A DNA stretch of 64,000 nucleotides from Variovorax gracilis (GCF_030317115.1 NZ_JASZYF010000010.1:124001-188000), one strand, 5' to 3'; positions 9,950 to 20,404 are shown, numbered from the stretch's first letter. Notes: generated by a model from the sequence alone, not told the origin. A program made the numbers and translations.

Positions 9950-11188
9950 ATGCAAACTGAACTCGCTCCCGAATTCCAAGGCACCGCCGACGGCCGCGAA
10001 GCCGAGGCGATCCTGCGCAAATGCGTGCACTGCGGCTTCTGCACCGCCACCTGCCCGACCTATCAACTGCTCGGCGACGAGCTCGACGGACCGCGCGGGC
10101 GCATCTACCTGATCAAGCAGGTGCTCGAAGGCAAGGCGCCGACGCGCAGCACGCAGTTGCACCTCGACCGCTGCCTGACCTGCCGCAACTGCGAGAGCAC
10201 CTGCCCGAGCGGCGTGCAGTACGGCCACCTGGTCGACATCGGCCGCAAGATCGTCGATGAGAAGGTGGCCCGCCCGCCGCTCGAAAATGCGGTGCGCTGG
10301 ACACTGAAGGAAGCGCTCCCTTCGCCGCTCTTCGCGCCTGCGATGAAGCTCGGCCAGTCGGTGCGTGGCCTGCTGCCCGCCAAGCTCAAGGCCAAGGTGC
10401 CTGCGCCGCGGAAATCCGGCGCGTGGCCGACGCGCACGCATGAACGCAAGGTGCTGATGCTCGCAGGTTGCGTGCAGCCGTCGATGGCGCCCAACATCAA
10501 CAGCGCGACCGCGCGCGTACTTGACGCGGCCGGCATCCAGGCGGTCGTCGCAGCCAGCGCAGGATGTTGCGGGGCGGTGAAGTTCCACCTCAACGACCAC
10601 GAAGGCGGCAAGGCGCAGATGCGCGCCAACATCGACGCCTGGTGGCCGCAGGTCGAGCGCAAGGAGGTCGAGGCCATCGTGATGAACGCCTCCGGCTGCG
10701 GCGTCACGGTGCGCGAGTACGGCCACATGCTCAAGGATGACGCGGCCTACGCCGCCAAGGCCGAGCGCATCAGCGCGCTCACCCGGGACTTGAGCGAACT
10801 GCTGCCCGAACTGGTGCCTGTGCTGAAGGGGCGCGTCAACGCGCCGCGCGGCGTCATCGCCTACCACCCGCCCTGCACGCTGCAGCACGGGCAGAAGCTG
10901 CGGGGCGGCGTCGAGACGAACCTGCGCGCACTGGGCTTCGACGTGCAGGTGGCTCTCAACGAAGCGCACCTGTGCTGCGGGTCGGCGGGCACCTATTCGG
11001 TCCTGCAGCCCGAGCTGGCCTACCCGCTGCGCGACCGCAAGCTGGGTCATCTGAACCAGCTCAGGCCGACGACCATCGTGTCGGCCAACATCGGCTGCAT
11101 CACCCATCTGCAGAGCGGCAGCGAGACGCCGGTGCGGCATTGGGTCGAGCTTCTGGATGAAGCGTTGTCGGCGGCACCGACGGCCTGA
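9950..11188 (+). CDS. glcF: Glycolate oxidase iron-sulfur subunit GlcF
   Basis: 412 aa. Two 4Fe-4S ferredoxin motifs lie near the N-terminus (CVHCGFCTATCPT and CLTCRNCESTCPSG). Two CCG-type domains follow, with CCGAVKFH and CCGSAGTYS. This is the electron-transfer subunit passing electrons from the flavin subunits towards the quinone pool. It is translationally close to glcE (8-bp gap). Confidence 0.94.
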   Translation: MQTELAPEFQGTADGREAEAILRKCVHCGFCTATCPTYQLLGDELDGPRGRIYLIKQVLEGKAPTRSTQLHLDRCLTCRNCESTCPSGVQYGHLVDIGRKIVDEKVARPPLENAVRWTLKEALPSPLFAPAMKLGQSVRGLLPAKLKAKVPAPRKSGAWPTRTHERKVLMLAGCVQPSMAPNINSATARVLDAAGIQAVVAASAGCCGAVKFHLNDHEGGKAQMRANIDAWWPQVERKEVEAIVMNASGCGVTVREYGHMLKDDAAYAAKAERISALTRDLSELLPELVPVLKGRVNAPRGVIAYHPPCTLQHGQKLRGGVETNLRALGFDVQVALNEAHLCCGSAGTYSVLQPELAYPLRDRKLGHLNQLRPTTIVSANIGCITHLQSGSETPVRHWVELLDEALSAAPTA

Positions 11189-11275
11189 TCGCACATCCAC
11201 TGGGGGTCTGGTCCGACTCGCCGGAAGGCGGTGCAAAGTGAGCATGCATGTCGTGTTCACTATGGGAGTGTCTTC

Positions 11276-11716
11276 ATGCACGCCTCTTTTCGATTCATTC
11301 TGCGTGGCACGGTCGTTTGTGCCTGCGCGGTCGCACCTTGGGTGGTGCAGGCCCAGTCCGCCGCAGTTCCCGCCGTGGTGCCGGTGGTCGCGCCGACGAT
11401 GAAGAGCGACGGTTCCGGGCAGTATGTCTGCGGCGGCGTCGGGTCGGACGAATCCGTCGCCATGCGTGCCGCGATGAAGGACCATCCGCTATCGCTGCTT
11501 TTCGCTCGCGCCAGCGGTGCGTACCTGGCGGATGTCGCGGTGACGGTGAAGGATGCGGCCGGTGCCACCGCGTTGTCGCTGGTCTCGAACGGACCGATCT
11601 GCCACGTCGACCTGCCGCCCGGACGCTATACGGTCGAGGCAGTGGCCGACGGCGTCACGAAGAGCCAGGTCGTCACGCTCGGCAGCGGCTCGAAGACCGC
11701 CGACTTCCGCTTCTGA
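11276..11716 (+). CDS. Secreted protein with carboxypeptidase-regulatory-like domain
   Basis: 146 aa. A signal peptide ends near VVQAQS; GGGAG just upstream supports the ATG at 11276. The C-terminal half resembles a beta-sandwich of the carboxypeptidase regulatory-like type (AYLADVAVTVKDAAG, then DLPPGRYTVEAVADG). The N-terminal mature part (YVCGGVGSDESVAMRAAMKDHPLSLLF) is seen in small Burkholderiales periplasmic proteins of unknown role. No catalytic residues are evident. Function unknown; export to the periplasm is likely. Confidence 0.7.
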   Translation: MHASFRFILRGTVVCACAVAPWVVQAQSAAVPAVVPVVAPTMKSDGSGQYVCGGVGSDESVAMRAAMKDHPLSLLFARASGAYLADVAVTVKDAAGATALSLVSNGPICHVDLPPGRYTVEAVADGVTKSQVVTLGSGSKTADFRF

Positions 11717-11725
11717 AACACTGCA

Positions 11726-11745
11726 GCCGGCTTCCCCGAGCCGGC
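11726..11745. terminator. Hairpin between convergent genes
   Basis: GCCGGCT (11726-11732) pairs with AGCCGGC (11739-11745) around a 6-nt loop in the 42-bp gap between two convergent genes. There is no T-tract, so intrinsic termination would be weak. Confidence 0.4.
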
Positions 11746-11758
11746 GGGTGGGGGCGGG

Positions 11759-12244
11759 CTATGCCGCCAGCGCAGTCTCGATGTCGCGACTGATCGACTC
11801 GGGCTTGTCGAGCGGCGCATAGCGCCGGATGACCTGCCCGTCCTTGCCGATCAGGAACTTGGTGAAGTTCCACTTGATCGCCGTGCTGCCCAGGAAGCCC
11901 GGCGCTTCCTTTACCAGCCACTTGTAGAGCGGTGCCGCGCCCGAGCCATTGACGTCGATCTTCTCCATCATCGGAAAGCTGACGCCGTAGTTCTCCACGC
12001 AGAAGGCGCCGATCTCCTCGTTGGTACCCGGGTCCTGGTTGCCGAACTGGTTGGACGGGAATCCGAGCACCGCGAGGCCCTTGGCGGAGTACTTCTCGTA
12101 CAAGGCTTCCAGTCCCTCGAACTGCGGTGTGAATCCACACTTGCTGGCCGTGTTCACGATCAGCAGCACCTTGCCCTTGAACTTGGAGAGCGGCACCGGC
12201 TTGCCATCGATCTGGCGGGCTTCGAAGTCGTAGACGCTGGTCAT
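11759..12244 (-). CDS. Glutathione peroxidase family thiol peroxidase
   Basis: 161 aa, full family length. The peroxidatic Cys36 is in [11 protein letters not shown]; the catalytic Gln (FPSNQFG) and Trp/Asn (KWNFTKFL) complete the tetrad. The cysteine form and length match bacterial BtuE-like enzymes, which reduce peroxides with glutathione or thioredoxin in the cytoplasm or periplasm; no signal peptide is present. It overlaps the upstream EamA transporter by 4 bp (ATGA), so the two are translationally coupled. Confidence 0.93.
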   Translation of the reverse strand: MTSVYDFEARQIDGKPVPLSKFKGKVLLIVNTASKCGFTPQFEGLEALYEKYSAKGLAVLGFPSNQFGNQDPGTNEEIGAFCVENYGVSFPMMEKIDVNGSGAAPLYKWLVKEAPGFLGSTAIKWNFTKFLIGKDGQVIRRYAPLDKPESISRDIETALAA

Positions 12245-13143
12245 GGCGTTTCTTTCTGAAGGGAGGAGGGTCGATCATCCTCGCCGCCCGGCGATCGCGC
12301 AAACGCCGACCACACCGCGGCCAGCACGATCAGTGCTCCGCCGATCCAGATCCGCGCGTCCATCGTCGCGGCGCCCAGCGCCACCGACGAGCCGCTGGCG
12401 AACAGCACCTCCGACAGCATGATCACGGAGGTCGCGCTCGCCGCCAGCCGCGCGGCGCCGTATTGCAGGCAGACGTTGGCGAAGACGAGGGCGATCCCCA
12501 GGATGAAGGCCCAGCCCCACCAGGCCGATGCCGCCAAGGGCGGCGGCGCGATGGCGCCCAGCGCCGTCCCGGCCAGCGCCGTCGCGCCGGCCACCAGCGC
12601 GCAGCCGCCGAACATGGCCAGCGCGCGCGATTCTCCGGGCGCGGTGCGCAGCCGCCGCAGCAGGATGTTGGTGACCGCAAAGCCGAAACCCGCCGCGACG
12701 CCGAGCCAGTCCGGCAGGCTCGACGGGATCGGCCACTCGGTCTGCGGCGTCTTCAGCACGACCGCCACGCCGATGAGCGCAAGCGCCACGCGTGCGAGCG
12801 ACGCCAAGGTCGGCCGCTCGCCCAGGAAGCCCCACGCCAGCAGCACGCTCCACAGCGGCATCAGGTAGAACAGCAGCACCACGCGCACCACGTCGCCCTG
12901 CGTCACGCCCCAATTGAATCCGACGTTGGTGAAGCCCGCCGCCAGCCCCAGCAGCACAAGCCCCGGCTGCTGAACGAAGACGTGCCACATGCTGCGGCGC
13001 AGCAGCGCCATCACCAGCGCGATCGCGGCATAGATCAGGCAGGTCGCCCACACCGGATGCAGACCGTGGTCTTCGATCTGCCGGAAAGGAAACCAGGAGA
13101 CGCCCCAGACGAAGGCGTTGAAGATCAGCGCAATGGCAGGCAA
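12241..13143 (-). CDS. EamA/DMT family transporter
   Basis: 300 aa with ten predicted membrane helices arranged as two five-helix EamA repeats (second repeat from about residue 150). It belongs to the drug/metabolite superfamily, usually exporters of amino acids or metabolites; the substrate is not deducible. It is in an operon with the downstream peroxidase (4-bp overlap) and starts 7 bp downstream of the lplT stop on the same strand, so all three may be co-transcribed. Confidence 0.88.
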   Translation of the reverse strand: MPAIALIFNAFVWGVSWFPFRQIEDHGLHPVWATCLIYAAIALVMALLRRSMWHVFVQQPGLVLLGLAAGFTNVGFNWGVTQGDVVRVVLLFYLMPLWSVLLAWGFLGERPTLASLARVALALIGVAVVLKTPQTEWPIPSSLPDWLGVAAGFGFAVTNILLRRLRTAPGESRALAMFGGCALVAGATALAGTALGAIAPPPLAASAWWGWAFILGIALVFANVCLQYGAARLAASATSVIMLSEVLFASGSSVALGAATMDARIWIGGALIVLAAVWSAFARSPGGEDDRPSSLQKETP

Positions 13144-13150
13144 GACGGGA

Positions 13151-14455
13151 TCAGTGGTGCTTGTCGCTGCGAGCGATGGCGAGCAGGTGCTCGACCTCTT
13201 CGGGGTACTTGCGCAGGTTGCTCATGTGCCAGCGCTTGATCAGCCACATGAAGCCCGCCACCACGACGCCGAAGGCGGTAATGGCCGCATAGGCCGACAT
13301 GCCGAGCCCGGTGCAGGCGCTGTAGAACGCACCCAGGATCAGGATGCAGGATTGCTCGTTGAAGTTCTGCACCGCGATGGAGCGACCGGCGCCCATCAGG
13401 TTGTGGCCGCGATGCTGGAGCAGCGCGTTCATGGGCACCACGAGAAAGCCGCCCAGGCCGCCCAGCAGGATCAGGAAGGGCACCGCCAGCCAGATGTTGC
13501 CGATGAAGTTCATGCCGATCACCAGCACGCCCATGCCGATGCCGAGCGGGATCACGCGGGTCGCCATGTCGAGCCGCATGCGCACCGAAGCGACGATCGC
13601 GCCGACCGCGGTGCCGATCGCGACCACGCCCGTCAGCGACGAGGCTTGCGCCGTGTTGTAGCCCAGCGCCAACGACGCCCACGCGAGCACGATGTACTTG
13701 AGGTTGCCGCCCGCGCCCCAGAACAGGGTCGTCGTCGCCAGCGAAATCTGCCCGAGCTTGTCGCGCCACAGGCGCGAATTGCAGTGCCAGAAATCAGGCA
13801 GCAGCGCGGCCACGTTGCGGACGAAGCTGTGCTGCGGGTTGGAGCGCAGCGGCCGCATCTCCACACCGGTGTCGGGGATGCGCGTGTTGAACCATGCGGC
13901 GATGATGTAGACCAGGATCAGCGCGGAGATCGCCGCTTCGGGCGGCGTGTCGATGCCCGTATTGATGACGGGGAAATCCAGGGAAAGCAGTTGGCTCGAC
14001 AGTGCGTGGCCCACGAGCTGGCCGCCGAGCACGATGCCGAGAATGATCGATGCGATGGTCAGGCCCTCGATCCAGCCATTGGCCTTGACCAGTTGAGAGG
14101 CGGGCAGCAACTCGGTCAGGATGCCGTACTTGGCCGGCGAGTAGGCCGCCGCGCCCAGCCCGACGATGGCGTAGGCGAGCAGCGGGTGAGAGCCGAACAG
14201 CATCATCACGCAGCCCACCACCTTGATCGCGTTGCTGATGAACATGACCTTGCCTTTGGGCAAGGCGTCGGCGAAGGCACCGACCAGCGGCGCCAGCGCC
14301 ACGTAGAAGATGGTGAAGATCGGCACCAGCGCAGCGCGTTGCCATTCGGGCGCGCCGTTGGTTCGCATCAGTTCCACGGCAGCAACGAAAAGCGCGTTGT
14401 CGGCCAGTGACGAAAAGAACTGGGCCGACATGATCGTGTAGAAACCGCGCTTCAT
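13151..14455 (-). CDS. lplT: Lysophospholipid transporter LplT
   Basis: 434 aa MFS-type flippase of the LplT family. The start [22 protein letters not shown] is typical; an upstream in-frame ATG (14554) is rejected because it overlaps the divergent promoter region. About 12 helices are visible, and [14 protein letters not shown] is a family-specific stretch. In E. coli it flips lysophosphatidylethanolamine inward for reacylation. No acyltransferase partner (aas) is adjacent here. It is divergent from alr. Confidence 0.9.
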   Translation of the reverse strand: MKRGFYTIMSAQFFSSLADNALFVAAVELMRTNGAPEWQRAALVPIFTIFYVALAPLVGAFADALPKGKVMFISNAIKVVGCVMMLFGSHPLLAYAIVGLGAAAYSPAKYGILTELLPASQLVKANGWIEGLTIASIILGIVLGGQLVGHALSSQLLSLDFPVINTGIDTPPEAAISALILVYIIAAWFNTRIPDTGVEMRPLRSNPQHSFVRNVAALLPDFWHCNSRLWRDKLGQISLATTTLFWGAGGNLKYIVLAWASLALGYNTAQASSLTGVVAIGTAVGAIVASVRMRLDMATRVIPLGIGMGVLVIGMNFIGNIWLAVPFLILLGGLGGFLVVPMNALLQHRGHNLMGAGRSIAVQNFNEQSCILILGAFYSACTGLGMSAYAAITAFGVVVAGFMWLIKRWHMSNLRKYPEEVEHLLAIARSDKHH

Positions 14456-14528
14456 CGATGGGCTGCTGGCCAGAAATTGAGACTGCTGGCGATAGTGGAA
14501 GAGGGGCCGCTTCCGTGGCGGCTGCGCG

Positions 14529-14554
14529 GTTATAGCATGGGGGTGCGGTGTCAA
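14529..14554 (-). promoter_or_regulatory. Possible sigma-70 promoter for lplT
   Basis: Read on the minus strand, TTGACA (14549-14554) precedes TATAAC (14529-14534), about 70 bp before the lplT start. The two hexamers are good but the 14-bp spacer is short, so strength is uncertain. Confidence 0.4.
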
Positions 14555-14626
14555 AATGGCGTGACGCGCCTGTCACTCTGGGCGCGTTTGTGTGAGTGTT
14601 TCCTGCTTTTCACAGGGTTTTTTACC

Positions 14627-15715
14627 GTGCCGCGTCCGATCCTCGCCACTGTCCATCTTGCTGCACTGCGGCACAACCTCGATCGCGCACGCCGCGCGGC
14701 GCTCGACTCGCGCGTGTGGGCCGTGGTCAAGGCCAATGCCTACGGCCATGGCATCGAGCGGGTCTTCGACGCCTTCCGGGCCGCCGACGGCTTCGCGCTG
14801 CTCGACCTGAAGGAGGCCGAACGTGTGCGCGCGCTCGGCTGGCGCGGCCCGGTCCTGCTGCTCGAAGGCGTCTTCGATGCGCGCGACCTGGAGCTGTGCT
14901 CGCGGCTCGATCTCTGGCACGCGGTGCATTGCGACGAGCAGATCGACATGCTGGCCGCCCACAAGACGCAGGCGCCGCAGCGCGTCTTCCTCAAGATGAA
15001 TTCGGGCATGAACCGGCTCGGTTTCACGCCCGAACGCTTCCGCTCGGCGTGGACGCGGCTGAACGCGCTGCCGCAAGTCGACGAGATCACGCTGATGACG
15101 CACTTCAGCGACGCCGACGGCGCGCGCGGCATCGCGCACCAGATCGAAGTCTTCGAGCGCATCACCCAAGACCTGCCGGGCGAGCGCTCGGTCGCCAACA
15201 GCGCCGCCACCTTGCGCCACGCGTCGACCACCCGCGCCGACTGGGTCCGCCCCGGCATCCTGCTGTACGGCAGCGCGCCGGACTTTCCCGAACACGACGC
15301 ACAGCACTGGCAGCTCCAGCCCGGCATGACGCTGTCGACGCAACTGATCGGCGTGCAGAACCTGAAGGCGGGCGACACCATCGGCTACGGATCGAGCTTC
15401 GCGGCAGACGGCCCGATGCGCATCGGCGTCGCCGCGGTCGGCTATGCCGACGGCTACCCGCGCCACTGCACGACCGGCACGCCCGTGCTGGTGAACGGCG
15501 TGCGCACTCGCATGGTAGGGCGCGTGAGCATGGACATGATCACGGTCGACCTGACGCCGGTGCCCGATGCCGGTTTCGGCAGCGAGGTGACGCTGTGGGG
15601 TCGCGCATCCAACGGCGCGCTGCTGTCCATCGACGACGTGGCGCAGGCCGCCGGCACGGTGGGCTACGAACTCATGTGCGCTGTCGCCATGCGGGTGCCC
15701 GCGACGGTCGATTGA
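14627..15715 (+). CDS. alr: Alanine racemase
   Basis: 362 aa. A GTG start at 14627 gives the usual N-terminus ([18 protein letters not shown]). The PLP lysine is Lys35 in [10 protein letters not shown]; the opposing catalytic tyrosine is in TIGYGSSF. It makes D-alanine for peptidoglycan. The longer frame starting at 14477 is not family-like. It ends 10 bp from the convergent catabolic cluster. In related Burkholderiales I recall radA following alr directly; here radA is 12 kb further on. Confidence 0.93.
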   Translation: MPRPILATVHLAALRHNLDRARRAALDSRVWAVVKANAYGHGIERVFDAFRAADGFALLDLKEAERVRALGWRGPVLLLEGVFDARDLELCSRLDLWHAVHCDEQIDMLAAHKTQAPQRVFLKMNSGMNRLGFTPERFRSAWTRLNALPQVDEITLMTHFSDADGARGIAHQIEVFERITQDLPGERSVANSAATLRHASTTRADWVRPGILLYGSAPDFPEHDAQHWQLQPGMTLSTQLIGVQNLKAGDTIGYGSSFAADGPMRIGVAAVGYADGYPRHCTTGTPVLVNGVRTRMVGRVSMDMITVDLTPVPDAGFGSEVTLWGRASNGALLSIDDVAQAAGTVGYELMCAVAMRVPATVD

Positions 15716-15725
15716 GAGGCGAGGG

Positions 15726-16703
15726 TCAGTAGAGGCCCGACTGCCTTGCCCGCAAGCGCGCCAGCCCGAGCAGCGCATCCGTGAACGGCGTCGGCACGCC
15801 GGCCCGTTGCCCCAGCTCTCGCACCGCCGAAACCAGCGCGTCGAGTTCGACCGCGCGCCCTGCTTCAACGTCCTGCAGCATCGAGGTCTTGAAAGCGCCC
15901 AGCTTGCGCGTGACGGCATGCCGGTCTTCGGGGCTCTCGGCGATGGGCACCCCGATGCGAGCACCGATCTCCTTCGCCTCCAGCATGATCGTGGAGATGA
16001 AGCCGCGCACCAGGTCGTCGTTGAGGATGAGGTCGGTCGTGGCGCCGGTCAGTGCGCTGATGGGGTTGACCGTCATGTTGCCCCAGAGCTTGTACCAGAC
16101 GTCTTTCTGAATCTGCGGCGAGAGCTTGGTGTCGATGCCCGCGCGCGCCAGCAGGTCGCGCAGCGCTTCAGCGCGCGGTGTCGCCTCCCCTGAGGGCTCG
16201 CCGATGATGAGTCCGTTGCCGAAGTGATGCCGCACCACGCCCGGCGCGTCGAGCGAGCAGCTCGCATGCACCACGCAGCCGATCACGTGCCTGGCGGGAA
16301 TGGCCGCGTCGATCTTGCCGCCCGGGTCGATGGCCTCGAGTTGCGCACCGGCCAGGCTGCCGCCGAAGCCGCCTTGCAGGAACCACCACGGCACGCCGTT
16401 CATGGCCGTGAGCACGATTGTTTCGGGGCCGAGCAGTGGCGCGATCTGCTGCGCGACGGCTGGCAGCGCTGGCGCCTTTACCGCTACGACCACCAGTTGC
16501 TGTACGCCCAATGCCTTTGGATCGCTGCTCGCGTTGACCGGCACCGACACGCGTGAATCGCCGCTCACCAGCGTCAGGCCGTCGCGCTTCAGTGCTTCGA
16601 GCGTCGCGCCACGCGCGACCACGTCGATCTCGCAACCCGCCTGCGCGAGCTTCGCGCCGATCCAGCCGCCGATGGCGCCGGCGCCGTAGATGCAAACCTT
16701 CAT
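15726..16703 (-). CDS. 2-dehydropantoate 2-reductase family protein (PanE/ApbA-like)
   Basis: 325 aa. Rossmann motif GAGAIGGWIGAKL lies at the N-terminus, and the catalytic Lys region KLWGNMTVNPISALTG marks the C-terminal ApbA domain. True PanE makes pantoate, but this copy is the last gene of a catabolic operon next to a class II aldolase and an IlvD-type dehydratase. It more likely reduces a 2-oxo acid intermediate or product there. The substrate is not known. Confidence 0.82.
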   Translation of the reverse strand: MKVCIYGAGAIGGWIGAKLAQAGCEIDVVARGATLEALKRDGLTLVSGDSRVSVPVNASSDPKALGVQQLVVVAVKAPALPAVAQQIAPLLGPETIVLTAMNGVPWWFLQGGFGGSLAGAQLEAIDPGGKIDAAIPARHVIGCVVHASCSLDAPGVVRHHFGNGLIIGEPSGEATPRAEALRDLLARAGIDTKLSPQIQKDVWYKLWGNMTVNPISALTGATTDLILNDDLVRGFISTIMLEAKEIGARIGVPIAESPEDRHAVTRKLGAFKTSMLQDVEAGRAVELDALVSAVRELGQRAGVPTPFTDALLGLARLRARQSGLY

Positions 16704-16710
16704 GATTCAG

Positions 16711-17502
16711 TCAGTTCTTGTAGGAAGAGTCGATGCGGTTGACCTGGCGAACAAGGGCGTCGAGCACGTCCCGGCCCGCACCGTGGTTCGGATTGAACTG
16801 CAGCGCATCGCGCGTGCACTTGCGCGCGACGTCTTCCGGCACCGGGATGGCGGCGCCCATCGAGAGGGTCGCCATCTGGATCTCGCAGGCGCGCTGCAGG
16901 GTCCAGAGAATGGCAAACGTCTGCGGCAGCGTCTCGCCCCAGGCCAGCAGCCCATGGTTGCGCAGGATCACTGCCTTGCGGTCGCCGATGCTTTTCAACA
17001 GGCGCGGCCCTTCGTCGGCATGGATCGTGATGCCCTCGAAGTCGTGGTACGCCACCATGTCGTGCAATTGCGCGGTATAGAAATTGGTCTGCTGCAGCCC
17101 GCCCTGCAGACAGGCCACCGCCACGCCCGCCGTCGTGTGCGTGTGCATCACGCAGTGCGCGTCGGCAAGTCCGTCGTGGATCGCGGCATGCACCGTGAAG
17201 CCGGCCGGGTTCACCGGCCAGGTCGACCCGTCGAGCACATTGCCGTGCAGGTCGATCTTCACGAGGTTGCTCGCGGTGACCTCGCTGTAGTGGAGGCCGA
17301 AGGGATTGATGAGGAACTGCTTCTCGCCGCCCGTCACCGTGTCGGGCAGCCGGACCGTGATGTGGTTGTAGATCATCTCGGTCCAGCCCAGCATCGCGAA
17401 CACGCGATAGCACGCCGCCAGCTCCAGCCGCGCCGCGCGCTCATCGGGGTGGAGGAGTCGATGGTCCAGTTCGGAGGTCGGCATGGCGGCAAGTGTGTTC
17501 AT
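16711..17502 (-). CDS. Class II aldolase/adducin family protein
   Basis: 263 aa; the start MNTLAAMPTSEL at 17502 replaces a longer frame that would pass through a repeat element. The family zinc ligands are visible in VMHTHTTAGVAV, and YNHITVRLPD and RNHGLLAWGET are typical of the bacterial adducin-like group. Members are L-fuculose-phosphate-type aldolases, decarboxylases or epimerases. It lies between a PanE-like reductase and a Bug receptor; the specific reaction is unknown. Confidence 0.85.
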   Translation of the reverse strand: MNTLAAMPTSELDHRLLHPDERAARLELAACYRVFAMLGWTEMIYNHITVRLPDTVTGGEKQFLINPFGLHYSEVTASNLVKIDLHGNVLDGSTWPVNPAGFTVHAAIHDGLADAHCVMHTHTTAGVAVACLQGGLQQTNFYTAQLHDMVAYHDFEGITIHADEGPRLLKSIGDRKAVILRNHGLLAWGETLPQTFAILWTLQRACEIQMATLSMGAAIPVPEDVARKCTRDALQFNPNHGAGRDVLDALVRQVNRIDSSYKN

Positions 17503-17557
17503 ATCAGTTCCTTCAAAAATCCGCCCCAACCCAACCAACCCGTCCGCAGCCCTTTCA

Positions 17558-17649
17558 GGAATACCGCGGAACCGGCTCCGCCGGTCCGCAGGTATCGCCC
17601 CCTGCAAGGGGGCGGGCGGCCACACGAAGTGGGCAAGCCTGGGGGTGTA
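17558..17649 (-). repeat. 3'-end hairpin repeat, copy R1
   Basis: Reading on the minus strand, this directly follows the TAG of the Bug receptor gene. It contains CCCCCAGGCTTGCCCACTTC, a CCCCCTTGCAGGGGG hairpin and a second hairpin (GCGGACCGGC / GCCGGTTCCGC). The same arrangement follows the histidine kinase stop (41171-41270) and the ABC ATPase stop (54712-54810). Confidence 0.75.
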
Positions 17650-18639
17650 CTAAGCCTCTGCCGTGAAGCCGATCTTCTTGACGATCGGCGCCCACATGGC
17701 GGTGTCCTTCTTCAGCAGTTCGGCCAACTCGGCCGGCGACGACGACATCGGCTCCAGCCCGAAGCCATGCAGGCCGTCGATCACTTCCTTGGTGCCCAGC
17801 GCGGTCTTCATTGCGCCGTTCAGGCGGTTCACGATCTCCGGCGAGGCCTTGGCCGGCAGGAAGAAGGCGAACCATTCGCTGAAAGCCATGTCCTTGAGCC
17901 CCTGCTCGCCGAACGTCGGCACATCGGGCGCGAAGCGGCTGCGCTTGGTGCCGGAGACGCCGAGAATACGGACCTTGCCGGTCGGCAGGTGCTGCGTGAT
18001 GTCGCCGATCGGGCCCGAGACGGCCGAGATGTTGCCGCCCAGCAGGTCGAGCATGGCCGGCTGCGTGCCGCGGTAGGCCGCGTGCTTGAGATCGACACCT
18101 GCGTTCTTGCCCAGCAGCGCGCCGATGAAGTGCGGGGTGGAGCCGGCCGCGGGCGAACCGAAGTTGCCGCCGGCGGGGTTGGCCTTCACCCACTCCAGGA
18201 ATTCGGGCACGGTCTTCACGCTCGTCGGCACGGCAGGCCCGACCGCGAAGCCGAAGTCGAAGATGCAGGCGAGCGACACGGGCGACAGATCGGTCACCGG
18301 GTCGTACGGCAGCTTCTTGTAGATGTGCGGATAGATCGTGAGGATCGAGGTCGGCGTCTGCAGGATGGTCGCGCCGTCAGCCGGCTGGCTCTTCACATAG
18401 GTGACGGCGATCTGGCCGCCCGCGCCGGTGCGGTTTTCCACCACCACGGTCTTGGCGTAGTCGGGCGCGAGCTTGGTCGCGAGGCGGCGGCAGGTCGTGT
18501 CGGAGGTGCCGCCGGCCGCGAAGCCGGTGATGATGCGCGCGGTCTCGATCGTCGCTTGCGCAAAGGCCTGCTGGCCGATGCTCGCGAGCAGCGCGGAGGC
18601 GCCGGTGGTTTGCAGCAGGCTGCGGCGTGTGAAGTTCAT
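17650..18639 (-). CDS. Bug/TctC-family tricarboxylate-type periplasmic receptor
   Basis: 329 aa. A twin-arginine-like signal (TRRSLLQTTGASAL) ends near AFAQ. The Bug-family start is recognisable (IITGFAAGGTSDTTCRRLA, then KTVVVENRTGAGGQIA). Bug proteins bind small carboxylates in the periplasm, normally for TctAB-type permeases; no tctA/tctB gene is present in this window. It lies inside the catabolic island between the IlvD-like and aldolase genes, so it may capture an aromatic or sugar acid handled by the operon. Confidence 0.9.
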   Translation of the reverse strand: MNFTRRSLLQTTGASALLASIGQQAFAQATIETARIITGFAAGGTSDTTCRRLATKLAPDYAKTVVVENRTGAGGQIAVTYVKSQPADGATILQTPTSILTIYPHIYKKLPYDPVTDLSPVSLACIFDFGFAVGPAVPTSVKTVPEFLEWVKANPAGGNFGSPAAGSTPHFIGALLGKNAGVDLKHAAYRGTQPAMLDLLGGNISAVSGPIGDITQHLPTGKVRILGVSGTKRSRFAPDVPTFGEQGLKDMAFSEWFAFFLPAKASPEIVNRLNGAMKTALGTKEVIDGLHGFGLEPMSSSPAELAELLKKDTAMWAPIVKKIGFTAEA

Positions 18640-18663
18640 GCGGATGTCTCCAAGGGTGGTGCT

Positions 18664-20400
18664 TCAGGACTCGTCGCGCAGCCAGGTGACTGCGCCGGAG
18701 TGGGTCACGGCGCCCTGGTGGCCAGGCCGCACGGTGAGGGCATATTTTTCCAGCAAGCCGCCATGCCGCACCCCCGCGTTTACCTCACGTTTCGCCAGCC
18801 GCGCGGCAATTTCCGCATCCGTCAATTCCACCGCGATGCTGCGCGCTTCCGCCCGCGCGTCGATCGCGATCACATCGCCATCCGTCAGTGCCGCGATCGG
18901 CCCTCCGTCGGCCGCCTCGGGCCCCGCGTAGCCGATGCAAAGTCCCCGCGTCGCACCCGAGAAGCGTCCGTCGGTCAGCAGCGCCACCTTGTCCCCCATG
19001 CCCTGCCCGTAGAGCAGCGCCGTGATGCCGAGCATCTCGCGCATGCCGGGACTGCCCTTGGGGCCCTCGTTGCGGATCACGATGACCTCGCCGGGTTCGT
19101 AGCGGCGGTTCTGCACCGCCGTCTGCGCCTCTTCCTCCGAATCGAAGACGCGTGCCGGGCCGCGGTGCACCAGCGTCTTCAGCCCCGCGGTCTTGAGCAG
19201 CGCGCCGTCGGGGCACAGGTTGCCCTTGAGCACGGCCAGGCCGCCGTCGCGCGACATCGGGTCGCCCGCCTTGCGCACCACGCGGCCATCGGGCTCGGCC
19301 GCGCCGGCCACTTCGTCGGCCAGCGTGCGGCCGGTGAAGGTCAATGCATCGCCGTGCAGATAGCCCTGCTCCAGCAGCGTGCGCAGGATCACGCCAGCAC
19401 CGCCGATATAGAACACGTCGCGCGCCAGGTACTTGCCACCCGGCCGCAGGTCGGCAATGAGCGGCGTGCGCGCGAACACCTCGGCCACGTCGTCCAGGTG
19501 GAACTTGATGCCCGCCTCGTGCGCGATCGCCGGAAGATGCAGCGCCGCGTTGGTCGAGCCGCCGGTGGCCGACACGACGGCGCAGGCGTTCTCCAGCGCC
19601 TTGCGCGTCACGATGTCGCGGGGCAGGGGGCTTTCGCCCATCACCGCACGCATCAGCGACTTCGCGGCGCGGCGCATCAGGGGCGCTCGCTCGCTGAAGA
19701 CGGCGGGCACCATGCTGGAGCCGATCGGGGCCAGGCCCAGCGCCTCGGACACCATGCCCATGGTGTTGGCGGTGAACTGGCCCGCGCAGGCGCCGGCCGT
19801 GGGCAGGCAGGCGCGGCTCATGGCTTCGAGTTCGTCCGCGGTGGCATCGCCGGCCAGCACCTTGCCGATGGTCTCGTAGGTGTCGACGACGTTGAGGTCG
19901 CGGCCGTCGGGGCCGGGCATCTGGCCGGGCAGTGCGGAGCCGCCGTGCACGAACACGCTCGGCACGTTGCAGCGAACCATCCCCATCATCAGGCCCGGCA
20001 GGTTCTTGTCGCAGGCGCCGATGGCGAAGATGCCGTCCCACTGGTGGCCGCGCGTCGAAGCCTCGACGCTGTCGGCGATCAGCTCGCGCGAAATCAGCGA
20101 GAAGCGCATGCCCGAATGCGCCATCGTGAGCCCGTCGCTCACCGACACCACGGGGCACTCGTGCGGCGTGCCGCCGCCGGCGTAGATGCCCGTCTTGGCG
20201 TGCTGCGCCTGCTCGCGCAGGTTCAGGTTGCAGGGGCTCATCTCGCCGCCGGTGTGGAACACCCCGATGTGCGGGCGCGCAATGTCCTCGTCGTCCTGGC
20301 CCAGCGCGTGCAGGAAGCTGCGCGTGGTCGCGCGGATCACGCCGTCGCGGATGGTCGCGGAGCGGAAGGGCTTGCGGCCCGTGTTCGAGGAATCGGTCAT
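18664..20400 (-). CDS. IlvD/Edd family dehydratase
   Basis: 578 aa, the length of dihydroxy-acid dehydratase. Iron-sulfur ligand cysteines are Cys57 (MSPCNLN), Cys130 (GACDKNLPG) and Cys205 ([12 protein letters not shown]); Lys132 is the carbamylated metal-site lysine. The start [12 protein letters not shown] is used rather than an upstream ATG at 20511 inside hpaI. It may be a second IlvD or, given its place in a catabolic operon beside an aldolase and a Bug receptor, a sugar-acid dehydratase. The sequence alone does not separate these. Confidence 0.85.
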   Translation of the reverse strand: MTDSSNTGRKPFRSATIRDGVIRATTRSFLHALGQDDEDIARPHIGVFHTGGEMSPCNLNLREQAQHAKTGIYAGGGTPHECPVVSVSDGLTMAHSGMRFSLISRELIADSVEASTRGHQWDGIFAIGACDKNLPGLMMGMVRCNVPSVFVHGGSALPGQMPGPDGRDLNVVDTYETIGKVLAGDATADELEAMSRACLPTAGACAGQFTANTMGMVSEALGLAPIGSSMVPAVFSERAPLMRRAAKSLMRAVMGESPLPRDIVTRKALENACAVVSATGGSTNAALHLPAIAHEAGIKFHLDDVAEVFARTPLIADLRPGGKYLARDVFYIGGAGVILRTLLEQGYLHGDALTFTGRTLADEVAGAAEPDGRVVRKAGDPMSRDGGLAVLKGNLCPDGALLKTAGLKTLVHRGPARVFDSEEEAQTAVQNRRYEPGEVIVIRNEGPKGSPGMREMLGITALLYGQGMGDKVALLTDGRFSGATRGLCIGYAGPEAADGGPIAALTDGDVIAIDARAEARSIAVELTDAEIAARLAKREVNAGVRHGGLLEKYALTVRPGHQGAVTHSGAVTWLRDES

Positions 20401-20404
20401 CGCG

